This document shows, in pieces, positions 35,287 through 47,700 of a DNA stretch of 64,000 bases. The notes under the pieces are model-generated. The model worked only from the letters and a program-made list of their open reading frames with translations, was not told the DNA's origin and did not search any database. Each line of letters starts with the position of its first letter. Within the stretch, counting starts at the first letter, position 1. A program made the position numbers and the translations under genes. Source of the DNA: Rhynchonema sp. JSB1_4 (Eukaryota > Nematoda > Chromadorea > Monhysterida > Xyalidae); the NCBI GenBank assembly GCA_030248065.1, contig JASAMV010002079.1:17391-81390 (forward strand). Reading direction: 5' to 3'.

Positions 35287-35748
35287 CGGATAAAGCGTGT
35301 CGAGCGACGCACAGCGCTGACTACGATACTTGTGGTGGGGCTGATACTTGTCCACAACACGCAGCATCAGGCAGCATCAATTGCTTGTATGATGTCCGCG
35401 CTGATATTGTACCGCTGGATCGGTTCAGGTACGCAAATGTATATATTTCAATATTATGAAAATTTGTTTTGAATAATAGAGCGTCCACAACTTTTACTCG
35501 AAAAATTTTTTTTGTTTTTGCAATTCTGTAATTATTGCTTACATTTTTCATCAACCCAAGATTTTAATCGAGACCCCTATAAGATCGATATTGAGAACAC
35601 CATAAATTTCCTTAGAGACTTCATACTGTAGTCCGTCGGTTTAACAGATTGACTGAACAACATTTATGGCAATTTTCTCAGGGCAAAATACGGTGGCAAG
35701 ATTCCAGTGGTGGACGGCGATGATCCAACCAATCAGCATCAAGCACAG
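35287..35748 (+). CDS. Two upstream exons with a membrane segment, possibly the 5' part of the PEAK-like gene
   Basis: Exon 35287-35438 follows the acceptor GCTTCAG and ends before GTATAT in phase 2. It encodes basic RIKRVERR and two hydrophobic runs around ILVVGLILVHN and SIACMMSALILYRW. Exon 35682-35748 follows TTTCTCAG in matching phase, encodes AKYGGKIPVVDGDDP and ends CAG|GTGACG in phase 0. From there it can splice in phase to 35817, the first unambiguous coding exon of the large gene downstream. Alternatively this is the end of a separate membrane protein, and the downstream gene begins at its own ATG at 35775. No exon further upstream was found with confidence; a weak candidate lies at about 34110-34180. 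The function of these exons is unknown. Confidence 0.45.
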
Positions 35749-35774
35749 GTGACGACATTATACCTTGACAAATC

Positions 35775-38700
35775 ATGGCAGAACAAATGGCGGAAAACTT
35801 GAACTTTGAATTGCAGTTCAACCAATCGCCCTCGTCAGCCTTCAGTCAGTATAATTGCGAGCCTGATTTCGAAAGGCCAGATGAACGACAGAATTGCAGC
35901 AGTCAGCATCCGGCTGGCGTTTCGCCCAACAGTAACACCCTGCTGCCTGATCCAGCAAGGCAACCAGAGTCGGGCAGCTTGAGTCGTGAGAATACGAGCA
36001 GTCCGAAGCCGATCGGCAAACAATTGGAATCGCAATTAGAGTTCATGACGGATTTGTTGAACGAACTCAAAGTCACTTACGATCAATCGAGGATGAAGAT
36101 GCAGCAGAAGGCCGCCGAACAGCAACGTGAGTGTGTCTTTATATTCCGCTACGTTTCAGGCCCGGCAGTTCAGGCTCGACATTTTCAGGCCCAGTTTTTC
36201 ATGCGCGGCCGATTCAGGCCCAGCATATTTGACCCATTTATAGGCTTTGGCCTAGGCTAGAGTTTTGATTCTCATTGTTGCAACACCCCGTGAAACCCGC
36301 CGTAGTATTCAGTTGGGATAGTTTGGTCCCCAGTGAATGCCATTACTCTACATCCGGCACCGAATATTATTTTGGCAACCACCGCAAATGGTGGCAACAA
36401 CAACCAGGTCTGGAACGAGGATCGTATTGAACTTTTTGATCGGGTCAGAGGTGGTCTGTCGAGCCTCAACTTCGTGGCTCTTATTCGACTGCAGTTCGAA
36501 GTTCACTGATGCCCCACTAATCAGATCGGCGCAGTGTTGTTCTCAGACAGCATTTGGAAACAACTTTTTTCGCCGATTGAGGTCAATGGCATCGGTTTGA
36601 AGAGTCACATATAACCTCGTTTTATATCGACCCTATTTTGTTTTTGTTGATTCGAGGGTCGTTTCTACCATTTTTGTTTATTCCACGACATTTGTGGCCA
36701 GAAAGAAAGTCACAGCTTTATTTGCAGAACGACAAAAGGAGGCGGATCAATTACGAACTCAAAATGCCAAAGAAACAAGCAAAGAATCGGTCAAGCCCAG
36801 TCAGCTGCAGCACCCAGTGCCACCCGCGCGAAAGTCATCGCTGATTAACACGGGTGAGTGAGTGCTGATGTTTCATTCATATATTTTCGTCTTGAATTTT
36901 TGGCGCATCACGTATTATGATGGTGTCAAATAAAGATGTTTTTCAAAATTATGTTGCCTATCTGCTGAGGGTATGGCATTTCAGTGAGTTGTAATATTCG
37001 TTGCATTCGGAAATGACTTTTGAAGCAATCTTCTCAGCTAATCTTATGCTCAAATTTTCAACACTTGATTTGTCGCCGTGCATTTTGGTGCGAAATGTGT
37101 CATTTTAAACTTCCGCAGTTTTCTCATAACCTTATGACTGGTCCAAAAATGACATAAACGCGTCAAATTAGTCAGCCAAAGTTTCATTTACAAACATACA
37201 TACTGTACATGGGGCTAACTGGGAGTAAAAAGGAATTTCAAAACTGATCCATTCTGCAGACATCATATATTTTAGCGCCATAAGACGGCTCATAACACGG
37301 AAACAAACCATTGTTTGAAATGTTGTTCCAGAAACATTCCTACATAAAATACAGCCTGCTCTCTTTATACTGATCCAGATGTACAATAGGCTCCAATCTT
37401 CCGTAAACATCCTGATTACATGTTTCAACTCTACCTACAGCTCTGGCGGCGGTGAATGTTACAGAGAACAAAACGCTGTATCGGGTCCCCGCTGGATTGA
37501 CTATAAAAAGGGAGCACTGTATTGCAGATCAACAACCCACGTCATCCGCTGGTGTCACAGCAACAACAACGAAAGCCGTCGTGAAAAAATCTGTCATTTT
37601 CGCTGATACTCTGGTGTCAGACGTAACGAAAGTGTCGTATTTGACTGACACCCCACCAAGTACGACACTGGCTGATGTTTTGTTGTCGAAACCGGCACCC
37701 ATAGCTGACAACAATGCAATTACGAACATAAATGTTGGTGAAAATGAGATGATTCAGACGCAAAGTGACCATAAAATGGCTGAATTGCCGCAGAAATGCG
37801 AGGATTCGCAAGAAATTACCCAGCTAACGGTTAATGATGACGAACCAGGTCAGTCAGCTGATGCGAATGTTGCTGAAAAATCTGAAAATCTGAATTCAAC
37901 GTCGAAACCCGAGGTTCCGAAAATGAACCTGATGAATTTTAACGCCAGATACAAAACGTATCAGCGAGCGGACAGTGATGATAGCTCGACAAGGTAGGGC
38001 TGAAAAACTGTTAGCTTTTGATCTTGTGCTGCCTACATCTACATATGTAGTTTAGCATCTATGAATGTGACCGTTTGGCGCATTCGCACTGACGGTGACC
38101 AGGCGCACCGCCCGTCTGTGAAAACAGGTACGAAACGGGCAACCGAAAAATACACGTTCCTGATGTTTGATACGCTCATACAGTAAGTCTGAAGACTTTA
38201 GGTCTACTATATACTAGTGTAAATTTTTTTTTACCGATGTATGTAGCACTGGCGGTACACGCATAAACGGCCCAAAAGGTTCACACTTCAAAATCATGAC
38301 CAGAAACCACGTCCACAAGGCAATCGGTTATTGCAAACATTTACTGTATATATTTCTTGGCGCTCGTTTAGGGCCGCTTTGGCCTGGCTGAGTTTGACAG
38401 TCATCGTTGACGACTAATCAGTTTCATACTTTCAAAAATTGACGAATTTTAAAAAAATCAGATTTTAAGATCCAGCTCTCCCGGTCATGTCCTGTCCGAT
38501 TTCTCGTCCAATCTGAGCACATCAGCATCTACCGTAATCAAACGGTCGGTCACCGAGCATAAATCAGACCCGAGCTTGAATTCGAAACAGGTTTGTTTCC
38601 AAGACTTTTCAGGTCCAAAAAAGTGGGCCCGGGAATTCCGGCCCCACGCACAGAGGCAGCACATAGTCGTTCAATCAAGTGTAGACTGCAGTGTTGACCA

Positions 38701-41700
38701 TACGGAGCCACCAAAATTGTTATAAAGTCGGATAACTTCACACTGTCGAAATCGCTTTTAAAAACTTGCTGCCCCCGTTCATTCAGGGTTCGAAAACCAA
38801 ACTGCGTAATCCGTTGCTCGACCGTATAATCCCATCAGATGAGCGGACTGGGTCGTTGACGATTTGCACAGACGATGATGCGGACAGAAGCGAGCCGATT
38901 AGGATGGTGGGACACAATCAGGGTGCGTTGCGGGGGGGGAGGGGCAGGGCGGGCTTAAAGTTTAGACAATGGCCCACATTCTCGACAGCGCCGCCGGGGA
39001 CGGTTTATATCAGCCGGTTGGAAATTGTCATCATCGCTTCTGGTGGCGGAACCACCAACGAGGGTGTTTATGCGCAATCGCCCGAGAATTTGGACCTTAT
39101 GCTCGAGGGGCCGACCGCCCCTCAGCCGAAACATGCACAAAAATAGCCTGACCTGACGAGATCTTTCAATGGGAAACTCAACTTTTAACACTCGGCCAAC
39201 AGATATGCGTGCAGCTTTCCAGCCAGCCAGGCAGAGGCAATGTTTCACGAGTTCACGTGGCCAGCGTTCGGGTTTAGAGCTTGACATTAAATTATTATTT
39301 TAATTATATTATATTGTATTTAATATTATATTGTATTGGGGCTTATATTTTATTGTACCGCAGCGAACTTAGAAATTTGCAAGATTCAATTCTACATAAG
39401 CCCGTGACGTCACTCGCAGATATACTCTGGCAATTCTTTTGGGAGAAACTTTTCAACCGCGTTGCCTGATCCGTTAAGCTCATCATGCGTGCACTGGCTA
39501 CGAAAGTCACGTGACCGCTATAGCCAGTGCACGCGTCATGCGCTTTACGGATCAGGCAACGCGTTTGAAAAGTTTCTCCCAAAAGAATTGTCAGAGTATA
39601 TGTAAGCAAGCCCCATTCATGAGTCCGCCAGTGCCATACATGCATCCGCAGTGCTGAAATTCTGAACTTCGAATACAACAAGCGTTTGTTTCAGCTCTGC
39701 GTACTGCACATGAAGCACACTGTCACTCTGCCAATGTGCAATCATGTATACCGTTATTTGCGATTATTCTTTGCGAGCGCTCACGCGTGGCATGATTGCG
39801 AGCCGCACTTTTTTTGGAACAATAAAATAATTTTATTCGTTTTTGGTCTAGACTGGGATCAGCGTATATGTTCAGGACTGGAATGGAAATACGTACAGTA
39901 AACCTGTTGTGCATGCACACTCAAACATGCTTTGTATGGTCCGTCCACCAGCTCATGGCACTTTGCGTTACTGCTGGCTGGTTTGTTCCCTTCCTCCACT
40001 TCCTAAGGAAAGAGAAATTAAGTGTGACCGATTTTGCAAAAAAAAACTAAAAAAATAATAAAATGTGTCGAAAAAGGTTGAATTCGATCAAATTCAAAAT
40101 TAAATTAAATTAAAAGCGATAAAACACGTCGATTTCATAAAAACCACAACTTGGGAGCAAAAATGATTTTTTTTCGGAAACTCAATTTCTCTTTCATTAA
40201 AACGTGGAGGAAGGGAACAAGTCTGCCTGCAGCATCACAAAGTGACATGAGCTGATGGACGGACTATACATGCGCTCGGTTTTTACTTGGTCTGTTTCTA
40301 GTGACATGCCAACGTATTGTACAGGTAATAAGCGCGCGCGTTTTTTAGAAACAATAAGAGATTTCACACACCATTTGTTCCAAACGAAATAAAAGTTGGT
40401 GTGCCACAAGCAACTATGAAGTATATTGTATTATAGACGTACCGTAACAAGATTTTAGAAATTCTAATGCCCGTTCTGTACTGACAGTTTATCGCGCTTT
40501 CTTGCGAAGAAAATGGACCAATGGCATTGCACATGCCCATCAGAGTATTACCAAGGTATAAACACAGTGAAATTTGACCTGATCTGCCTTGATTAGATCT
40601 GATTTTTCATAAGATTGGTTGCTTAAACGAAGCTTTACCAAGATATGTGACACACGAATTCGAAATCACCGAGCGTTTTCAGTAACCCCATTCAATACCT
40701 ATGCTCACCGCGTGATGAAATTATATGATGGTGACCGGAAAGTGCCCCAATATCGTCAATGAAAGCGGTACATATATGTAGACTGTGATCCCCATTAAAC
40801 CAAGTTTGCCTGATTTTTCAGGTTTGTCCGAGTCATCGTCAGGCGAAATGCTGCCTCAAACACTGAGGAGTGCGAATCGGGTACTGGTCAGCAGACGCAA
40901 TGCGGGTGCACAAAGGCGAAAATATGCAGCAGTAGCAGCCAGTCATATACAAAGTGCACTTGAAACATCACACGCTCCGAGAATCGTCGACTTTGGCGCA
41001 AAAGCCAGCGCGGGTGTGCAGCACGGTTAGCGTCGGTGCTGTTTTTATCAATTTTGTGGCTATTCTGCCGTGTTTTGTTGTGTCATGAATGTCTGAATAT
41101 ATTACTAATGCCAAGAACTTCTTTGCTCCGTCCTTGTCACTGTGGTTAATAAAATTTTTTATTGAAACCCAAAGACCTCACACTGGGCAAAGTGAGCTGA
41201 TTTACGCTGGTCGAAATTAGTGCACGCGCTCTATCGCAAAATAGGATCGCAACAAACAATATGCGCTTGCATCCATTTGTCGCATATAATTATTGTTTGC
41301 CTTCAAAATTCGTAACGTTGGGCAACATAGATTCTTCGTTATTTGTTGTAACTTGCTCGAGTAGCGCAGTTTGGCAATTAAAAACGACAAAGTTACGAGC
41401 CGCTAAACATTAAAAATAATTCAAAAATAAATGCCAATCTTTTCAGACAGTGTCGACAGCGGTGCGTGTTCGTGCGGTAGTCGCACTTTGGCGCATCAGA
41501 ACTCGTGCAGCGAAAGTGACGCACGCGACAGTCCGGCGGCGTCGAGCTCCACTGACGGAAGTCAACGTGCTAATCGAATGTACAGGTATTGGTTGCACAA
41601 TGACTATATAAGAATCCATCCAAAAATTTTCCTGAATGGTAAGGCACGTCTCGCTGCAGATCACAAGCGTTATATTCACTATATTTTTTCCAAAACATTT

Positions 41701-44700
41701 CTGGCGATATTACAGTGAAGCTGCTTGAACACAGTGAGCGTGATATCGGCAGAAATGTTTCGGAAAAAATATAAATAGACCGCTTGTGATCTGCAGCGAG
41801 ACGTGCCTTACCATTCAGGAAAATTTTTGGATGGATTCTTATATAGTCATTGTGCAACCAATATAGCCTAGTAGAGACTCAAGCTGTAGCCTTCATGGTC
41901 ATCCTTTATCATGCGCGTGTGCAAATGCACACAAAGCACGCACAATGACTTTATAAGAATTGGTCAATTTTTTCCCGATTCGTAAAGAGGGAAAGTGACG
42001 GGGCAATGACGTTGTGTTGCGTGATTGCACACAAATCATGTAGTAAAGAGAATGTTTCAGACCTGCGGCAACGTGGTTGATCTGCTACATTATTTTTAGC
42101 TGAAAATGTTTTGTGAGAATCACAAATAGCACAGTGGTTAAAGCGGCCCCGCCGCTATTGTTTTTTTTGGTTTTCGACCTCGGTTTTTTCACTTATATCG
42201 TTTGTTGGCATCGAGATCAAGAACATTAGTTTTGACGAACTTCACCAAAATTGCGATTACCCACCGAAATCGATCCACCAACATGGCCGCACAGGAACAA
42301 ACTATCCCAATATTGACGCAGTATGTGTGCATGGAAATCAGGATTTACAAAGCAAAATTCAAATCACAGAGGTGTGGTATAGGCGGCGCGTTACGGTAAG
42401 TTCACAAAACATTTGTTATTTACAAAAGAGCTAATGTTGTATCGGGCTACCGTAACCCGCCGCCTATATCACGCCCCAGTGATTTTGAATTTCTCTTGTC
42501 ATTCCTGATCATCATGTGCAAATGTGCGTCAATATCAGACAGTTTTGTTCCCGATAGACCATCTTGGCGGATCGATTTCGGTGGGTAATCGCCATTTTGA
42601 TGAAGTTCGTCAAAACTAATGTTCTTGATCTCGATGCCAACAAACGATATAAGTGAAAAAAACCGAGGTCGAAAACCAAAAAAACAATAGCGGCGGGGCC
42701 GCTTTAAGAGTGACTGAACGTGAAAATCAGGACAGATTTGATGAATTCTTATGTGCTCATTGAGCGACCAATATCAATAATTTTCGTTTCCTAATATTCT
42801 ATTGACCCTTACTATAAACAGCAGCTAAAATAACTATATATTTTTATACGGTGGTGACCAAAAATGACTCAAGACAACCGTGTTACTATAGCGAATTACA
42901 ATGTACAAATTACGATTGCTGCCGGTGAAATTTATTCCGTCTGTGTGTGAAATGTAACTGACCGTTCATGTGTTTTTCCTCTCCATATAATCATCTACAC
43001 CGCTCTATCCGTAACTTTCCACTGGCCCACTAAACACCTCTAATTATTTATGGTTTCGTCGTTACTGTCCAGCTTATGCGTGTTGTTGACGTTACCATGT
43101 TGCTTCTGAGGCAATAAAAACCTTGAACCTTGAACCTTGAGCGAGAGATCACTATTGTGCGACGGTTCAGTCCCGGCACAGGTTCAGGCCCGGCCATTCA
43201 GGAGCCTAAGCCTTTAAATGGGTCAAATATGCTGGGCCTGAATTGGCCGGGCCTGAAAAACTGGGCCTGGAAAGGTCGGTCCTGAAAAGTCGCGGAATAA
43301 TAGCGTATACAGACTCAGCCCAGAGCCTTTATAGTCGCCCTTTATTTTGCGTGTGCATATGCACACAAAGCATATCCACATGATTGTAAATCAAGAATTT
43401 TTGTTTTTTTTATTTTCCTCCGCAGAATCGGCAGCGTGCGACGCTCGAACGAACCACCGACGGTCGATACGTATGACTACCCCGATCGACACACACCTCA
43501 ACCAACACTGTTCGATTTGACTGGAAACGGTCGGCTGATGTTTCACTGGGATTTTGTCACTGTCAAAATATGGTCAATTTTTTAATGCAATAAAGCCACA
43601 GAGCCGTATTTACTAGATAACGTTTGGCCCTTTTCGGTTTGTTTTCACGGACGGCGGTGCACCAGGTCATCGTCAGTTCGTGTGCACCAGATGGTCACGT
43701 GCCCTTGAGAGTTAGATTTTATTGCTCACATGAAACATCACTTGCTGAGCACAGAAGCGCGTGCCGCGACCGAGGAACAAAAAACCAAATATATGTCATC
43801 AAGCGAGTTCTGCCAGCTGTTTGTCCCGCTTAGATAGACTGCGAATTTGGTCTGGACCCCCTAATAATGTCGTCAATACAGTGTCTTTTCGAGTGCTGAC
43901 AGATATACAAAATGTGACAACCAAAAACAGACTGGGTTGATGGATCATGATTTCCGACCCAAAGATGTTTGCATAATTTGTTTGTTGTCTATAGACATGC
44001 ACGGCTACCCGATCCAACCCGCTCCATCACCAAACTCTCGCACCAGTGCGATGAAACATCGAAAATTCAGCATTGCGAATGCGCAGGATTTTGTGCAGGC
44101 AAAACAGGTTTGTGACGATTGGGATTCATTTGTTTCAGCATGCAGGGTACACTCGTCGTTTTAGTGACAAATCTGACAATGCATTCGGCAGTATGCATTG
44201 TTGTGGCATCCCTACATGGGATTTACTTTTGGGGTTGACTTTGAATTGCGATCAAAATTTAAGTTCTTGCACATCACACCATCTTTATGCAGAGCAGCCA
44301 CACAGCTGGGTACAGTCAAGGCCTAACTGTACTTTTTCAAGCAATACACGAAACAAATTTTCCCGCATTGATTGGTTCTCACGCGCATACCAGCCAACCA
44401 GCCAACCACAGGTTCAGGCCCGGCCATTCAGGCCCGGCCGATCCAGGCCAAGGCTGGAGCCCAAGTCCAAGCCTATAAATGGGTCAAACATAATGGGCCT
44501 GAATCGGCCGGGCCTGAAAAACTGGGCATGAAAAGGTCGGGCCTGAACTTTCGGGCTTGAAAAGTCGCGGAATAGAATCAGAGCGCGAGAATTTGTTTCG
44601 TGTTGCATGAGAGAACGAAGTGGGCTTTATGCACTGGCTGTATATACTGTAGCACACACGTGTGTTGTGCGCACAGTCACACATGGCCAGCTGGCTGAGG

Positions 44701-47700
44701 CTTCATGGATGGGTGTATTGTGCAAAAACATTTTGATGCCTAGTCAGAGGCAAACAATATAAATAACCAACTTCAACCCGGAGGCCCCCGATTCCGCTTC
44801 CAGTTTTCTCGCTTTGAAACGGATGCAAACCGTTATACATATTTACGTATTTTCGCACATAGAATCCTTACAATATTTTGCATGCGTTTGTCCAAAAAAA
44901 TTTATTCGCCATTGTGTATGTGCACTGGCGCGTGTGCCGATCCGCTTGGCGGCGCAGCTTTTCGAAAGAACAAAGCGGCGAATTATGAACCAAGCGCTGA
45001 CACAAAAAATACAATTTTTCACCTTAATCTTCGCAAATCATGACCATAGAAGCATGCAACTACTTTTCGGTCACACAAAACCAGCAGTGCACATGTAAAT
45101 TTTGAGTGCGATTTTCCGCCTCACAAACTTTGCGTGCGTGTTTGTCTCGTTTATGTCTGTTTGTCTTGCGACGTCTATGCATGAACATGCGTCTACAGTC
45201 TGCCCTCTGTATAGGTGCCCGATCGGCACAGGCACTTTTGCTCACTATAGTCCTCATACTAAGACTCCACACTCAATTTGGAAAGAGAGTGTAAAGAATA
45301 TTCATCATGTAGGAGTGGTAGAAACAGTATTTTAACAAAAAGAACCGAAAATTAGGAGCCAAGCTGTGCATCACTAGGGTTTCACGTAAGGGTCACCATA
45401 AGCAAAATGGACCGTATTGCACTATTTTTGTCTTTTTTTGGTGCTCAGTGAAATGTTCCTTCCAAAGTCATAATGCATGAAGTCATAAAAATCCTGGTCT
45501 GAGGCCGGATCGAAAGAATGGGCCCAAAATGTTCGACAACGAGCTTGACAATTCAGGATACACCAGTCGAGCCGGAGACGGTCAGATTTCAAATGCCCCC
45601 GAAACACGTCGACGTGACCATTTGTAAACATTTCAATGATCATTTCTACCACGATCCCAGCTATGGTTGGTTTTCGATTCTCCATATTCAGTCTCAATTC
45701 GTGTGTCATAAATTCGGGGTTGACAATGCAACTTTTGTTCTGAGACCCAAATTTTCTCACGGTCCATGATCCTCACTTTAGCGTATATTGTACATACAGT
45801 ACATAGTACTTTATGTATACATACAGTTGATTCATACTTCACAGGTATGTACATACAGCTAACCGGGCTTGAATTTGTTCGGCAACTTTTTTGGACAATT
45901 TTTTATGACGTGGCTTCTGACTTCGATTGGAAAATTCAGATCCTAAACATCCATACCTTTATACAGGGCAAGCTCTCACGATGTGTAAACCCTTGGGTCC
46001 GAAGGTTGTGCGAATGCATGCTTTCTGTCAGATGTTATCTGACCAAACTGGTTTTCAAAGCACGCTCGCCTGCACATATACTGTAAGATCTCAAAAGGCA
46101 CTTAGCCACTGCGTCATTACCGTAAGCTTACCGGTGTCTCAACTGTGTATCCATTCATTTTTCAATCCCTTCCATTTCCAGGTTCCACCCCGATGCGCGA
46201 GGCCCCCTTGATGTTGGGCGGGAAATCGCGCAAAGCATCCGGTTTCCGTCGATTGGCTGAAAAGATCGGGTTCTACGGAGATTCAGACACGCTGGGAAGA
46301 AGGAGCAGGTCCCTTGGCCGGAGACAGGCCTTGAATAGATACGATGATGGAATGGGCGAACATCGGAGTCTGTCGGGTAAATACATAACATTTTTTCAGC
46401 ACAAAAAACTATAGCACACTCTTGTAGTTGGAGTTTTTCGTTCTGGACAGAGGGTAAGACCCTTTTTCTAGTAATTTCCACTAAGAGCTCCAGTTTTCTT
46501 ACATTTTTGCTAAACGAAATACGCGAAAAAATGGTGTATGCAAAATGCACTAAACAAAACTCACAGAAAGGATAATCGGAGAAAACAACCCCATTTTTGG
46601 GTCGTGAGGAGCTTACATATACCTATGAGTATGCCAAGCTGGGTATTCTGCTTACGCTGCTGGCAAACACCTTTAAGCCAGCCTATGTACACCTATGGTC
46701 CACCATATACCTTGAGTATGGATATACATTGTATGTCTTGGTTTTTTCTGCCATTTGTCTGTAGATTCAACATCAAATATTCCGCAGGGCAGTAGGATGA
46801 CAATATTGTTTTCGAATCCCCAGCCCTAAGCTAAGGGATCGATCGAACCGCATTATTTTCTGGGCCTAAGCCAAGCCTTCATCCCTTTCAGCCTGCCGCC
46901 ATCCCCTTATCTGCACCCCTCTGCTGCACGGTGCAGATGAAGACTGTGCGGCGCAAGAGGAACTCGCGTATCAAAACACCGTGCTCGTCAGAGAGGTGGG
47001 CTGGCTGGCTGGCCAAATGTTTCAGTTATGTATTTGCTGTGTAGCTGTGAAATTGCAATTTTTTTATCTTGTGGGTCGTATAACTTTGGAGGTATACGCA
47101 CTACCACTGTGGCAAGGCCAAGGCAATAATTACAAACAGCCACATGGTGAAGAACTTTGCTTGGACCGTATCAGTTTATCGACCGGCGTAAAGGCCCAAC
47201 TATACTTCGTTCTCTGACGCAACAAGAACAAGAAATTCGTGTTCTTGCTTCAACCTGTTTCGTAGTGCCTTTATACTTGCCTGAGAACACGCAACGTGAA
47301 ACAGCCAAATAAGTATAAACGCGTTCGTGGCGAAACACGACGAAACACCCAAATCCTGTTCTCAAGAGAACAAATAACAGAGTTGAAATTTTTCTACTTT
47401 GTGATTGTTCTTTGGTCATTTTCTCTGTCGTCAAGCGCAATTCAGTGCTGTTTGTGACATTTGTTGATGGTACTTGAGTGATTGAAGTGGAAAAAGAAAG
47501 AAAAAATAAAAAAAGTTCAGAAAATGACAACTGACCCCAGGGCGGTCTCGAACCAGTGGCGGATCAGTGTGCTTGGGCTGGCGAGTCAACGCACTTCCAC
47601 CACAACACTGGACCGTGTTTATCATGCGCGCTAATCCTTTATAAGAACCAATTGAGTGCTGCTAATGAGGTGCTGATAACGTTATGCTGTGCGTTATGCG

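Noticed and set aside
44073..44608. Long frames on both strands (152 and 64 aa)
   Set aside because: They run through the TTCAGGCCCGG repeat element, whose periodic sequence lacks stops.
47540..47612. tRNA gene on the minus strand
   Set aside because: There is a box-B-like word, but I could not fold a full cloverleaf with an acceptor stem. Kept only as a tRNA-like patch in a mobile element.
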